Source: Polytrichum commune (Eukaryota; Streptophyta; Polytrichopsida; Polytrichales; Polytrichaceae). Taken from it: a stretch of DNA of 64,000 nt. Under the pieces are notes generated by a model. That model was not told the origin of the DNA. It was given only the letters and a program-made list of their open reading frames with translations, and did not search any database. The stretch spans positions 9,610,001 through 9,674,000 of the forward strand of contig OX485809.1 of assembly GCA_950295325.1 (NCBI GenBank), written 5' to 3'. Shown one piece after another: positions 12,501-24,298 of this stretch. The first letter of the stretch is position 1; each line of letters begins with the position of its first letter. A program made the position numbers and the translations under genes.

Positions 12501-15500
12501 AAAGGCTTTGGTGTGCCCATTCCGAACACAATTGGTTTTAGGGTTAGGCTCACGTATGTGATCAACTTCAAATTGGTCTGGAGGACAAGCTCCCAAAGCC
12601 AGACACTTTCGACCTTCCCAACGTGCAATTAGGTTGACCCATGCTGACTTTTTGACATTCCACACTAATTTGAATATGGATTACCAGAGTTCAAACTATA
12701 GGAGTTATGAGCTAATTTTGTGATCTGATTTTGACCCCAAGGTAATTTGCAGTCGACCTCTTTGCAAGGTCAACCTAATTTCACATTTCATTGTAGACTT
12801 TTCCACGTGACTATATGACATGTGAAATTTAGAAGCACTGCGATTTCAAACTTCACATGGAGTTGTAGTTGCACGCAGTCGAATCGTGTGGCTCTCCACA
12901 ACTAAAGATGAGGCCTGTTTCAGTAGCCGGTGCAAAGAATCCAACTACCCTCTTGAAACCCAGAGCCAACAAGCGCCTTCTTTTCAGGGCCTCTATTCCT
13001 TCGGAGGGTAGTTGGGCTCTACCTAGATAGATATGCTTTAGGTGAATACTTTTCTCTCTGCACCCACTTCTCGTAGAATATGAAACGTGTAGTTCGTGCA
13101 AGATAATTAGCAAATCTGAATCACGTTCATAGTCATTCGCCTCAAAGTCCTCAAAGTTCGTACGAATATGTCATTCATTATCAAAGTGAAGATTCTTGTT
13201 CTCATGAAACGGTCGTACAAGTCCCCCTCAATCTCGTTGGCCGTTGGACCAAAAATGATTAGCATATTTTGAACACATAGTCTAGTCTCTCTTCAATACA
13301 AGTATGTTTTGGTGTCTGTTCTTAGATCCCCACCCAACCCATCACCACTCAAATATAAGTGTCTGTTTAACTGTCACTCAAATGTAACTGTCCAGATTAT
13401 TTTTTGTGCTCGATTGAGGCACGTCCACCTTAAGACAAATTTCTGTTGGTGATTGTGCAACAGTACATTAACCATTATGTCATATCAGTTGGAACTTGGG
13501 GTCTTGGGGTAATTTGCAGGATTTACAATGCTCCTTTTCCAGATTCTCGCTTTCCCAGCTCTTATTAACAGCATGGGGCCTGTACTTGTAACACGCATAG
13601 CTTCTGTAAGTGACTATCATACGTATCATTCTTGCTCGATTATGTTCCAGTGCTTAAAAAACTGTGGAGTTAATCCAATCCTCATCTGCAGATCCATGGG
13701 ATGATCAACGTCATTCATTTCACTTCCAATCAGATCCAGGTCTCTCATGTGGAAACTTTCAAAATCGAGTTGTCAACTATCTGGTTTGACATAGAATAAC
13801 TTAATTCGTTTTCTGGAAGCAATTTTTGAAGTGATCTCTGTCACATTTGTTGAGACCCTACAAGCTCTCACATGGAAGACACTATGATACAAACAACCAG
13901 ATAGCCCTCTACGGTACTGTTCTATCAGGTACCTAGAGCTCGGAGTAATCATGTTAATGCGAATTTAAGATAGCCTTGCGAGTTGGCCAGAGACTGAGAG
14001 TGTGGGCCTTGTTTGATGCAGTTCCTGACCATACCGCTCATGGCTATTATGCCTTTATTGCCGATGCTTCGTGGAATCGAGCTTTTTGCCGCGCTTAGTG
14101 TGGCATCTATCCTCAAATATATTTTTTCGGTGAGAATCGGAGGATGTGTTGCTAGAGTATACATATCAATGCAAACAAATGCATATGCGTTTATTAGACC
14201 TCTGCATGTTTGAATCAGTGTTGGGCTGATATATATGAGAATACATTGAATCAATACACAATAACAATATCAAAGAACCTATCCCAACTAGTATTAAAAA
14301 TTTAGTACCAGTTAAATGTTCATAAGAGTGGGGATCATAAGATGAGAGAATCATTCTGTACTCGAGATCATGTTTGGGTTGATACTAGGATAACTTTACC
14401 TAGGGTGAAGGTCTTGCATCATATACAACTCCAAATGATATTGAGAATATATATATATATATATGCATATCAAAAAAATTTGTGAACTCCTCATTATATA
14501 CATTCAGAGAGGTAGCAAAAAGAATGTAATACTAGCCTTACAGTGGTGTGCACATGCTCATGGGCTTGGGATTTGTGGTGTCTATGTAAACTCATCAATC
14601 ATGAATGAAGGGGCTCTAATAAAAGACAAGTCCCCTACAAGGTTGAGGACCAATTTATTCCAACTAGAATTCATTAGACTAATTTGGAGTCTTTGCTGAT
14701 ATTTCCAAAGTCAAGTCGTCTAAGAATTATCAATCATAGACTATAATGTAATTCACTACATTTTCACCTCCATGATGAATGAGTTTCCATGGACACCACA
14801 AATCCCTAGCCATGCTAATGGGTTCTTTTGCGTTTGAAGTGCTACAGATCACTCATTTTGATTGCCTACGCTATGAACCCATAATATACCCAACAGCCTT
14901 GTAATCATCTCAAGCACAATAAAAACGAGTTCTCAAAGATTGGAAAATTCTTTCAAACGACCAGATTCATAGAAAATGTTGTGGGACTTGAACTCCATCA
15001 ATGCCTTCGGAACGTGCTAAAATTGTGTGACCCATGCTTGAATGATGTCCTGAGCAACATCGTCCCATTGTGCTCTGCAGGCGCTCATATTCACAAGCTC
15101 ATTCCTGTTGGTGAACAACTCCGTGGTATGACCCATAATCTTCTAACTACATATTTGATTTGTAGAAGAGATCGACTAGGTTGATGTACTTCATAGTTTA
15201 TATTGAAATAGCTGACTTCTATACCAAAGGAAGCCAAATGACGACAACCATGTGCTATACCAATTCTTGGGGATCTGCTCAATCTTAACAAAGTTGTTGC
15301 AGATTCATGACCAAAAATGCACACATGTGATGAGGTCTTGTTTATTGTTCGTGTTTGTAATGTCGACCATATTCACGAGCTCATTCATATTGGTGAACAA
15401 CTCTCTGGTATGACCTATAATCTTCTGTCTACACATGTAAGGTGTAGATACAAGGTTAATACATAGGTCATATTGAAATAGCTGACTTGGTATTTATACA

Positions 15501-17177
15501 TATATCAAAGGAAGCCAATGCCAACAGCGCCATGTTATACCAGTTGTTTGCAGAGTCATGACCATATAATTATGATGTTTTCTTACTCTATATTGATCAG
15601 ACCCAGAAGCAACGAGGGGCAGCCAATGGGGTGGCGACAAGCGCCATGTCCTTATTCAAAGCTTTTGGACCAGCTTGGGCTGGCATGGTGTAAGCTTTCC
15701 TTCTTGTTTCTCATCTGTAAAGTAGATGGGTCTTAAATGGCTACTTTTTTCCGACTAGCCCACTTCTCCTAGTACGTGAAACACGTGACTAGGGCATGAT
15801 GGTTAGCAATTCCAAACCGAGGCCATAGCCACTTTCCTCATAATTTTCGGAGCTCACGTGAATATCTTACTCATCACCAAATGTGGGTTCTCGTGCCGAT
15901 TAAATGGTCATAGAGGCCTCCTCCAAATATGTTGATTATTGAGCCTAGAATGCTTATTGTACTCTGAGAATGTAGTCGATTCTTCTTAAAACATATGATG
16001 TCCTTTTGATATCCATTCTTGGAGCCACACCTAACCATGTACCACTATTGTCCTATTGAGATAAGTAAGCGATTCAGGCATGTCTATCTTATATTAAAAC
16101 TAGAATTTGGTAGTCATTTCAGCGAGCACCTCACCCTTGAGACAATACCAACTATCAACCCAAAAGGAAGCCCGTGATGGGGTCAAGGTTTGTCATTCGT
16201 TGGGCTTTTTGTAGATTAATTGTCAATGAATGTGAATGTGGAGTAATGTATGTAGAAGGAATGATGTACTAGGGAGCCCACTAGCCAGAGAATTTTTTCA
16301 ACGTCTTAAGAAAAGCATGTTCATTTCTAGTTTCATGGTAAGGAAAAAAAAAAAGTAGATATTACATTGCTTGACATGAATTGTAATAGATTTGCTTGTT
16401 TTCGCTAGAATTTAGTCAAGATTGTGATTTTTCCCAACGCCAAAGGTCGAATCTTGATGGTAATTCGCCATCATGACCTACATTCGAATACTAAAGGGGT
16501 TTTGGATTGTTGTGAGTACAGGTTTTCGTGGGCACAAAATCGGCCAGAAGCATACATTCTTCCAGGTAAATGGAGTAGAGATCTTGGACCCCAAACATCT
16601 TGATGTGCTACCATTTCCTCCTTGAGATAACATAATGAACTCAACAAAGTCTCAAATTCAAAAACATGTATGTATCTATGTATGTATGTATGTATATATC
16701 TAAAACTTGTCGAGAACTACTTAGAAATTGCGTAAATAGGCCATACAAAATGAACTCCTTACTGGACCTTTTAACTTCTAAATGCTTTGAGCATGTTCAT
16801 ACTAAATATGTATATGCTCTTCATAATGAATGATTGAAAATCTTCATCAAACTCTTTTCAAATCACTTCGTGTGGGTGTCAAGAAAAATGACCTTGCAAG
16901 GCAACAAAAGTATGACTATCTCCAGAAGGACACATCACATGCTATACATTATACAATTCCAAAATGCCATAATGTTATGAGAGGCCCGAAGTGGGCTCCA
17001 AGGCCGACCTCTTGTTAACCTCTTTGAGTGGGGTCGAGCTCTGATTATTGGCTCTGATTATGTGCAGGCAACCAGCTCGTGTTCTTCTTCTTGGGTGCCA
17101 TTGCAGTCTTGCTCACACTCAGCTCATTCGAGCCCTTTATGTCTCGGACTCTCGATCGGCCCGTTCCGGAGGACTAG
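6553..17177 (+). CDS. ZIFL-type major facilitator (zinc-induced-facilitator-like transporter), 17+ exons
   Basis: Exons: 6553-6706, 6906-6946, 7112-7172, 7434-7536, 7783-7885, 8074-8127, 8270-8332, 8440-8489, 8728-8803, 9455-9707, 11339-11445, 12278-12365, 13520-13605, 14022-14129, 15601-15689, 16522-16565, 17068-17177. Together they give 529 residues in an unbroken frame. Family marks: N-terminal CPGC (residues 21-24), SSLYPFLYFM in the first membrane segment, MFS loop GIIADKYGRKP, LIIGPAMGGYLAQ, PETLH after segment six, DTAFTEIFSLW, QRGAANGVATSAMSLFKAFGPAWAG, and FSWAQ near the end. Relatives such as Arabidopsis ZIF1 and ZIFL1 are 12-helix proton-coupled carriers at the tonoplast or plasma membrane, linked to nicotianamine/zinc handling and auxin transport. 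The start at 6553 has a strong context (GACCATGG). The central loop (exon 10) is long, acidic and begins with HRHDHD. The block expected between YIFS and TQKQRG is missing from its usual place (see 13692-13739). Family is sure; substrate is not. Confidence 0.9.
9003..9028. repeat. (CTGT)n microsatellite in transporter intron 9
   Basis: About six CTGT units lie within the intron between exons 9 and 10. The same intron (about 9089-9436) holds ends resembling a diverged MITE: CACATGGGGTCCCAAG near the left and CTTGGGACCCGTGTG near the right. Confidence 0.8.
9713..10135. mobile_element. MITE family C copy at the donor of transporter intron 10
   Basis: The segment matches 58303-58700 over several blocks (GTCACCAATTCTATTTGTC, CTCAATACTA, GGGCATNATAGATT) and ends in TTTAGTGTAG-type sequence. 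It begins within about five bases of the exon 10 donor at 9707/9708. The superfamily is not clear; the CACTAAAT-rich ends resemble family D. Confidence 0.6.
12366..13519 (+). other. GC-AG intron of the transporter gene
   Basis: Exon 12 ends ATATCAG at 12365 and is followed by GCATGT rather than GT. The acceptor TTTGCAG at 13519 rejoins the frame as LAISG-FTMLLFQ, as expected for the family (LAISGFGLL). GC donors are a known minor class of plant introns and usually keep a strong AG before the cut, as here. The intron also contains MITE 12626-12780. Confidence 0.75.
12626..12780. mobile_element. Short MITE family H, copy 1
   Basis: The element is bounded by CAATTAGGTTGACC and its inverse GGTCAACCTAATT. 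It shares ends and internal words (GTGATCTGATTT, GTAATTTNCAG) with 30145-30320. It lies in the long intron after transporter exon 12. Confidence 0.65.
13692..13739 (+). other. Exon-like block of the transporter, apparently out of order
   Basis: A 48-base open block coding IHGMINVIHFTSNQIQ is framed by CTGCAG and GTCTCT splice signals and has phase 0 at both ends. In the family the segment before QRGAANG is a phase-0 block of about 15 residues with an Asn and alternating hydrophobics. Such a block is needed between YIFS (ends 14129) and TQKQRG (starts 15601), but this one lies before exon 14022-14129. If spliced where it stands it would insert 16 residues between TRIAS and FLTIP. It may be a displaced exon, a cryptic exon or chance. 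Confidence 0.4.
14563..14811. mobile_element. MITE family A, copy 1 (transporter intron)
   Basis: Terminal inverted repeats of about 35 bases begin GGCTTGGGATTTGTGGTGTC at the left and return as GGACACCACAAATCCCTAGCC at the right. Other copies are at 19471-19716, 40591-40819 and 48831-49042, with a fragment at about 50061-50130. Confidence 0.75.
15079..15590. repeat. Tandem duplication inside a transporter intron
   Basis: Blocks at 15079-15330 and 15365-15590 repeat in the same order: TATTCAC(A/G)AGCTCATTC, GGTGAACAACTC, TATTGAAATAGCTGACTT, AAAGGAAGCCAA, then a CAGA(T/G)TCATGACCA block. The second copy ends just before the acceptor of exon 15601-15689, so the duplication reaches close to that splice site. 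Confidence 0.7.
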
Positions 17178-17532
17178 TTCAGTTTCACATTAGCATTTTG
17201 TAGCTCTCGTGTAGGTATATACTCAAAGATAGGCAGTGTGATAGCTAGCAAGCAAGCACCATAACATTATTCAGCTGGTTATCAACCATTCCATTCTAAT
17301 AATATTCAGAGACAGCATGCGAATGATGCACAATCTGTGGTTGAATCTGGCACTTGCATTACCAACCTTCCAATGGCAAGCTCTAGGGTTCGTTCGTTCT
17401 TTCTGGATAGCCATGCCAAACCGACCCTAAACTCTCAGTACCTGGCAATTTAGGCAAGTCACAAACACCAGTTGGACTTGGAACCACTAGGATGTTGATC
17501 GACTGTGCCCAAAAAACTTGTGGACAATATGC

Positions 17533-17838
17533 ATTGCACAAAACATGATATTTAGTGTTTGAGTGTATGTAGTGTTGTTACCACCCTACTCCACTGATTT
17601 TCAATTCTTTGACAAGTAGTGTTGAACACAAGTACTTATCCTGTTGCCACCTCCCTTATTGTATCATTTTTTTCATATCCTTGCTAACACTAAATTCAAA
17701 CATGTAACTTCCACATATTACCATAGATAATACTTAGTGTTTGAGTTTACATTTAATGTTACTTACATTCATAGGGTTATTGATATTTAGTGCTTGCGTT
17801 CATATCTAGTGTATCAAACACTAAATATCATATGTTGT
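17533..17838. mobile_element. MITE family D, copy 1
   Basis: Ends are CATGATATTTAGTGTTTGA and the inverse TCAAACACTAAATATCAT. The inside is largely the reverse complement of 37848-38150. The element lies about 350 bases after the transporter stop. Between them, 17178-17530, is the probable 3' UTR with an AATAAT near 17299. Confidence 0.7.
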
Positions 17839-18642
17839 GGAGTGCAAGAATTCAAGGCCCATGGGAGACTAAGTTAATACAAGCAACCCCACACCATGCG
17901 TGTTATGTGTGCCTGGCACTGTGCATTTAGTGCATAATTCGAGGCCCATGGGAGAGTGATACATGCAACCCCCAACATGGCCGAGCAAGGAGCTTGCAAC
18001 CATGTTTGCACGATTAGATGAGGACCCCATTTCTAGTTGACAAGGCAGATGTTGCAACAATGATCCAAAACCTCATTTGGATGCATTAATGTCGTTAACG
18101 TTACCATCGTATGAGTCCGAGGCAATCGACTTGTGTTGATGAAAAAAATTATGCAAATGTATCATGATGATAGATTTACATATTTTTCAGTAATGCATAA
18201 CAATTTTCAAGTGACCTAAGTCAACTGCGTAGGATGCATATGTTTGTAATGATTTTCCCATGCATTTAGTCATGCTTTATCAAATACATTAAATCTCTAT
18301 AAACCAAAGCAAGGCATCCTAAGTAGCCTTTTTCTTGATTACGACAATAACATGCCCCTTCATCACAATGTCTTGCAACACCGATTGTATATGTATATAT
18401 ATGCTTCTAGGGTGTTGATAACTATACCACTTTCCTAGTAGTATAATGCAGCTAAAACTGGATAATATATTGAGTGCCTTCAATTCTACAATAAGTAAAT
18501 AAATAAGACTTGATATTTTGACAACTTCGACAAACAAGTTCAATATCAAATCCAAGAGCTTTGCAATGCATCCGATTGTACATATGCGAGGGTCTAGTAA
18601 CTAGGTACTTTTAATAAAAACATTCAATTAGTGAAGTTAGTA

Positions 18643-18925
18643 CTCCCTCCATCCCAAAATGATTGTCCCGCCTCCTGGATTTTTTGGTCCCATAATGATT
18701 GTCCGGTTTATCTACCCGGCTAAAACTTTGAAGCTCAAAGTCAAATATTTTCACGCCAAACTTCCATCATCAAGAAGTCCTTCACACCACAATTTTGGAG
18801 GACATTTCAAAGTAGTTCTTGGTTTCTATTTTAAGAGTCATACTTAGAACTACTCGGTGAATGCTCAGTGAGCCTGAATCTCACCAAAGTTAAGAACACA
18901 AACAATCATTTTAGAACGGAGGGAG
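18643..18925. mobile_element. Stowaway-like MITE (Tc1/mariner type)
   Basis: The classic plant end CTCCCTCCATCCCAAAATGA is at the left and its inverse ending CGGAGGGAG is at the right, with TA on both sides (18641-18642 and 18926-18927) as expected for this superfamily. It is 283 bases long with no coding capacity. Confidence 0.9.
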
Positions 18926-19470
18926 TAAATCAACAAGACTCTAATGATAATGTGCGTGTTTCTATACAGATGTTTCTTTTGGAGGCAATGTCATATGAGC
19001 ATTCGCAGTTTGCATATCACTTGTGTTTCATTATCGAGCCTAGCACAGTGCCTAGTAGATTTTGGCACGCAGTCTAATCTCAATATAACCTATGCCGTTA
19101 ATTTGGTTCATTCTTAAGTGCAAGCCTTGCGATTAAGTAGTGTGTTTTGAGCTTGATTAGTCAAGCCTAGTGAGTCGCCATGTCTAGATTAAAAGCAATA
19201 CATGAATGGGGGGTGATTTGCCATAGTAAGATTGGAGGGGAGCCTCACGGTTGGTTGGTGGGTGGTGTGGTGGCAGGCTTTGCCACAACATTGGGAAAAG
19301 AAAGTGGCGGTGAATGTAGAAGGCAGCCATGACATAGACCTAACTATCATGGTTCTTGTGTCAAAGTGCATGGATAAGAACGACAATAACATACATATGT
19401 TATGTTTTGTATGTATACATTATAAGTATATGTATATGTAGTATTTTTGTTTTGAAGATCTTTGTGGGAG

Positions 19471-19716
19471 GGGTTGGGGATTCGTGGCACTCACTAAAAA
19501 TCATCCATCCAAGATATTGTGGATGAAGTGGCTCCAATAAAAAAAGCCCCCCTATGGGGTTGAGGGCCGATTCATTCAAATGTGACGTCACTAGACTAAT
19601 TCGGGGCCTTTGACTTTATTTCCGGAATCAAATTGCCCAAAAATAGCCATTTAGATGATTCATGTGTTTTTTTCATCCGCACGGATGATTTTTAGTGAGT
19701 GCCACAAATCCCCGGC
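19471..19716. mobile_element. MITE family A, copy 2
   Basis: The left end GGGTTGGGGATTCGTGGCAC is answered at the right by GTGCCACAAATCCCCGG. The interior block around 19525-19620 matches copy 1 around 14610-14710. Confidence 0.75.
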
Positions 19717-19788
19717 CTGTGGGAGGCATGCTATACTAGTAGGAAGCCCACAACAGAGTACATAGGCTCAATTTTGCGGCACCACTAA

Positions 19789-20289
19789 GGGCCACTTCAC
19801 ACATGAGCCAAGAGTTGTGACCATGAAATTGTGAGAGCCCAAAAGAAAATGTTCAAAGGTCATCCCAAGACACTTCCAATATCATGTAGTGTGGTCATGG
19901 ACCCCCCCAAGTGTATTGTGAGGTCATATGTGACCATACCCTCGACCAAATGCCATTTCAATGGATTTTCATTCATGCATGTTCTCACACAAGATAAAGT
20001 AATGTCAATCAATGGTCATGAGCGTTCAGAGTGCCATGGTCTCCCAATTTTGTGCTAGGCTTACCTCCAAGAGGTGGTTTCTAAAAATAATCCAAGTGAC
20101 CGTGAAACATGATCCATTCGATGTCATGTAGGATTCCGTGTAGACTTTATATCCATCTTGCATTCAAATACTCTGTTGGTCCCTCAAGCGTAGTGTGAAG
20201 TGAACTTGAACCGGCTCCGCTTTTTCCTCCAATGAGAGTGCTTGAAGTGTAATGGTCACGGGCTCTCAGTCTTGTGTGTGAAGTGGCCC
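19789..20289. mobile_element. Harbinger-like MITE family B, copy 1 (~500 bp)
   Basis: The termini are GGGCCACTTCACACATGAGC and the inverse TGTGTGAAGTGGCCC, flanked by TAA on both sides, the 3-bp target duplication of PIF/Harbinger. Near full-length relatives lie at 49491-49991, 57665-58152 and, inverted, 62144-62642. There is no open frame of note. The ends resemble those of the broken Harbinger at the window start (GGGGCGGTTTACAC), which suggests a shared transposase type. Confidence 0.8.
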
Positions 20290-20419
20290 TAAGTTAGTGC
20301 ATCACATACCACTCAAATATATGTGTTCAGTTAAGAGAAGTGACCACATCCACACAAGTACTTAATCTTAAATTCATATGAAGATCATCTAACAATGCAA
20401 AGGAATTATCATATTCAAG

Positions 20420-21024
20420 CAGGGGCGGAGCCAAGGGGGCTGGGGGGGTCAATTAAAACTAGAATAATTGGGCATCAGTAGTAGAAAACTATGCCAAAAC
20501 GACTACATATTTTTCTTTTTTCTTTTGCAACTGCAATGTTAAAAAACTTCATGACGTGTAATACACTATTGGAAAGGTGTTTTCAAGACCTCTCCAACAA
20601 TATATTATAAGCCCCCAAATTCCTAAAAATTCAGTTGGTAAAACCAACAAAAACCTACAGTCGTTTAGCGATTGCAAAGTAGGTTGATCAAAAGAATTGC
20701 AATGGGAAATCAACAACGATTCTTTTTTGCAATGTCTTCTACGAGTGCATTGAAGGAAAGTTGAGCATCTACTTACTATTGGCGATGATTGGATGGTCAA
20801 TCTAATGATTATCTATATGGAAAAGACCATTGCCAAAGCTTTGGATATTAATGACATTATCAAATTTTTAATGGGGATGTTAGCTCAATGAGTCCAAATC
20901 TCTTAATAAATAACCAAATTCGACCACTTATTGAAATTTGAAAATAAAATATACATACATTGGATATTTCCATATTCTAAGGTCACCCCCCCCCCCGCGG
21001 GTCAAAATCCGAGCTCCGCCCCTG
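20420..21024. mobile_element. hAT-like non-autonomous element
   Basis: Ends are CAGGGGCGGAGCCAAG and the inverse GAGCTCCGCCCCTG. The flanks TATTCAAG and CATGCAAG agree at six of eight bases, compatible with an old 8-bp hAT target duplication. A run of C near 20987 lies just inside the right end. The interior is AT-rich and non-coding. Confidence 0.65.
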
Positions 21025-21433
21025 CATGCAAGCATACTCTCATTCATGGAACATAAAAGCTTTGAAATAGTATGTAACCTAGAGGTTATTATTTCTAGTT
21101 AATTTGACACAGGAATTAACTTTGAAGGCCCACAATTATTCCAGTCCGAGTCATTTGAGATAAATCGACCACAAACCTATAGGAATTAAGTTATTATGTT
21201 GGGATTGATGAGAGGTACGTTCATATGCGATAATTTCCCCCTCACTCTCTCTCTCCCACATCACACTCAAATTTCAAATAGACACAAAGTGGCACTAGCA
21301 CAAGCCTATTCGGGAATTAAAAAGTGAAGTGAACTAGGTAGACCAATGATGGTGGTTGGCTTGGTTTGGCTTGGCTTGGCATTAAAATGTCACCATAAGA
21401 GTCAAAATTGTCAAATCCCAAGAAAGAAACTCA

Positions 21434-22949
21434 GGGCCACTTTACACTACGGTGGAGAAGTCCACTGGTCATGAATTCTAGAGGAATTTTGAATTTTGAT
21501 TGGCTGAGAGTGACACTCTTGTTCGGTGGTGGTTTACAATATGGCCAAGAGTCCTTTGGTGGAGAACTTTGTACATGGATGAAAAAATGACATGGTTGCC
21601 AACGTGGCGACACTTTTTTGAAGGGGAGTTCTCCGGAGGTCAAGTTTCTTGGGCAACCTCAAAGCCTCAGACAAGAAACTTGGCCTCCGGAGAACTCCAA
21701 CTTGAATAAAATGTTTTTTTCCTTTGAGACATCTTTGCACTACTGTTCTCCCTCTTTAGTATGACACGTTTGGGAAACACAAAAGAAGTCGTATTATCAA
21801 TGTGTCATCTTCTCTTTAATATGACAAATGACACACAATTGTCGTATTATTGAGGGAATACGAAAACATAAGTATTACGAGCTTTAAAATATATATAACG
21901 AGTTTAAGCAATAAAGATGGTAGGAAATAATAACTTATAACTCCAAACAAATACAAATATTCTCAAGAACCCTTGAAAAAGGAGTCCAAAGATCTTTGAT
22001 GTTGCCTACCCAAGTTAGCAACTGCCGTCTTATCTAAATTCCCAACTAACTTTTGGAAACTAATAATTTCATTAACACCAAAATATAAAGAGTTCTCTAA
22101 TTAGACACTAGACAACAATGATGTATAACATTTAGCATCAAGATACTGGTGATACTATATCACCCGTGTACAAAGCAACATACTAGGTCAGAGGCCACTC
22201 TAACTCTAACCATGTCCATTCTAGACTAGTAACCCTAATTATCATTAACTTCCCAACAATAAGTGAAGTTCCCAAATAGTTCCCAAGTGGAAATGGATGT
22301 ATTTTTTATGTACATAATATAGATGAAAGAATTCTAGCATTAACTACGTGTTTAATATGACAAAATACAGATTCTAAATGTTGCATTATTGAGTGTTGTA
22401 GTCGTATAAAAGAGGGAATTTTGAACTAAAAAGTTTGGTCTTGCAAAAATGTGTCGTAATATCGAGGGTGTTGTATAAACGAGTGTCGTATTAACGAGGT
22501 TAGACTGTACCAACATGTAATTTCTTTGAAAATCAATAAGAAAATAATGTTACCTACTTATTTGCCTTAATTTGGATGTATTATAGAGGTGGAACATTTT
22601 CAACAAATTCTTCTCATGAAAGAAATTCTCAAACATTGCCATATACATTTTTTTTAATCAATACAATTTCTAAAATTTTAATACAATGGTCATTTAGTGG
22701 GTAAGGTTTCTACTATAGCCGGCTATGACCATTTTGTGAAGTTGTCCGGTAGACTTCTCCTCTTGGTGAAGTTGTCCAATATACTTCTTCTGTAGGTGGT
22801 TACACTACGGTCAATCAAGACTTCTTAAGGCATTTTTTAATTGTCTTTTCATCTTCTCCAGCATACCATCCCTCGCCTCAAATAACCATGTTTTGGGCTA
22901 AAATTCTTGACTGATCGGTGCACTTCTCCACCGGAGTGTAAAGTGGCCC
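21434..22949. mobile_element. Long Harbinger-like element, family B relative, with nested insertion
   Basis: Ends are GGGCCACTTTACACTACGG and the inverse CCGGAGTGTAAAGTGGCCC, 1.5 kb apart. Subterminal motifs repeat inside (GTGGAGAAGTCCACTGG, CTTCTCC blocks at 22750-22800 and 22920). The central part is a separate pogo-like element. The flanking triplets (TCA and TTA) are imperfect. Confidence 0.65.
21743..22507. mobile_element. pogo-like (Tc1/mariner) element nested in the family B relative
   Basis: The right end inverts to CAGTCTAACCTCGTTAATAC; the left end CTGTTCTCCCTCTTTAGTAT is a diverged match, and both are bordered by TA. Words such as TAATACGAC, GTCGTATTAT and AATATGACA recur in both halves, as in long-inverted-repeat pogo derivatives. 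No transposase frame remains. Confidence 0.55.
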
Positions 22950-24298
22950 TTATATACAACAACAATGAACAAACATGGAAAGGATTTGTGTTGTTTGATT
23001 GGGCCCTCCCCCCCCCCCCCCCAATGATACTTAATTTATTAATATAAATTGCTTGGGGCCGGCCTGAGCATTGGCCAATTCATGTGCATGATGAAGCCCC
23101 CAATCTTGGCCAAATTTATCAACTTTTAACGGGTCCAATCTTGCCACATGCAAAGTGATGAAGGTAGATTTTAGGTGTTCTTGAGGGGGAAATCGTAGTG
23201 AAGAGAATCAACCTCCCATGAACCAATGATAGGGATGTTCCTTATCCAACAGATGAGCCCAATCTAACCCATGTTAATAAGAGTTCGGACATTTCTTCAA
23301 GCCTGCCCGAAAGTTTAACACCAAAAGTGGGCCACCTAGGACGCCACATGGGATGAGCGAGTGTTAGGCCCCAGCCATGGTAGGGAGCCCTTGGGCCGGA
23401 TTTGATGAAAGCGAGCGATCCTATTGGCCCAACTTTTCAGAGTCAGCTTGGCCCTCGATCCGGTCCCAAGTGTAAAGTGGGTCTGACCTGTCACCCGGCG
23501 ACCCGGCGAGGCGTGGGTGGCGGACGGGTCCTCATGCCAACTCCTGGAATGTACGCGTCACCAGGATTTTAGTCCCCTTTCCCTCTCCGTCCTCCTGCTC
23601 GCCCCCCGCGACCCGGTACTGTCTCTCGCTCCCGTCTCCCCGCGCCTTCCCGTGGGGCCCCCGGTTCAGCTCACCTCGCACCGGAGGAAGCTCACCGTAG
23701 CTCTCCTGGGGAGCTTCGACGCCTCTCCCATGGCTCCGCCGTCGCCATACACAACGGCGTCACCCCAGGCACCGTTCAATCCAAAAAACTCTCAAAACTA
23801 TGCAGAAATGAGTGTCTACGAGGACCATTTGCAATTAGGGTTTACGGTTCCCTATGGCGGTTTTTGATGTGGTGGACATCAGCATTTTGTCTGGTTTCGG
23901 TGTTTTTTTGGTGTTGATTGAGGGGAGGGAGCGTTGAATGAGATGTGGAGGGGGAGGTGGAGGTGGAGGTGGATGTGTGCGCTGGGGACTCGGTGAGATG
24001 TGGTCTGCGAGGTCTAGGGTTTGTTGGTAACGGTGGTTTCTGATGTGATGGACATCTGCATTTGCGAGGTTGTGGTGTTTTTGCGGATTTCGAGGTTGAA
24101 TGAGACGTGGAGGTGGTGTGCAGTGGGAACTTGGAACGGGTTGAGATGGTGTCTGTGAGGTCTAGGATTTGGTGGAGGTTTGGGGGAGAGAGTGGGAATT
24201 AGAGAGGAAAGTTTGGGATTTTGAGAGGAGGACAAGGACGAGGTTGTATGAAGGGAAGGGAGAGAGAGAGGAGGAGGGAGCGAAGGAGGGAGGTGGAC
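22950..24298. promoter_or_regulatory. GC-rich upstream region and probable promoter of the trihelix gene
   Basis: From about 23440 to 23760 the sequence turns GC- and CpG-rich against an AT-rich background. It then becomes GA/GT-rich purine sequence up to the start codon, typical of a plant 5' leader. A long open frame at 23517-23867 has no ATG at its start and no recognisable domain, so I do not call it. I found no certain TATA box. The left part, 22950-23440, contains a C run near 23010 and nothing else I recognise. Confidence 0.5.

Noticed and set aside
23517-23867. 116-residue open stretch in GC-rich DNA
   Set aside because: It starts with GTG, has no recognisable domain and lies in the probable promoter/leader of the trihelix gene; GC-rich DNA has few stops.
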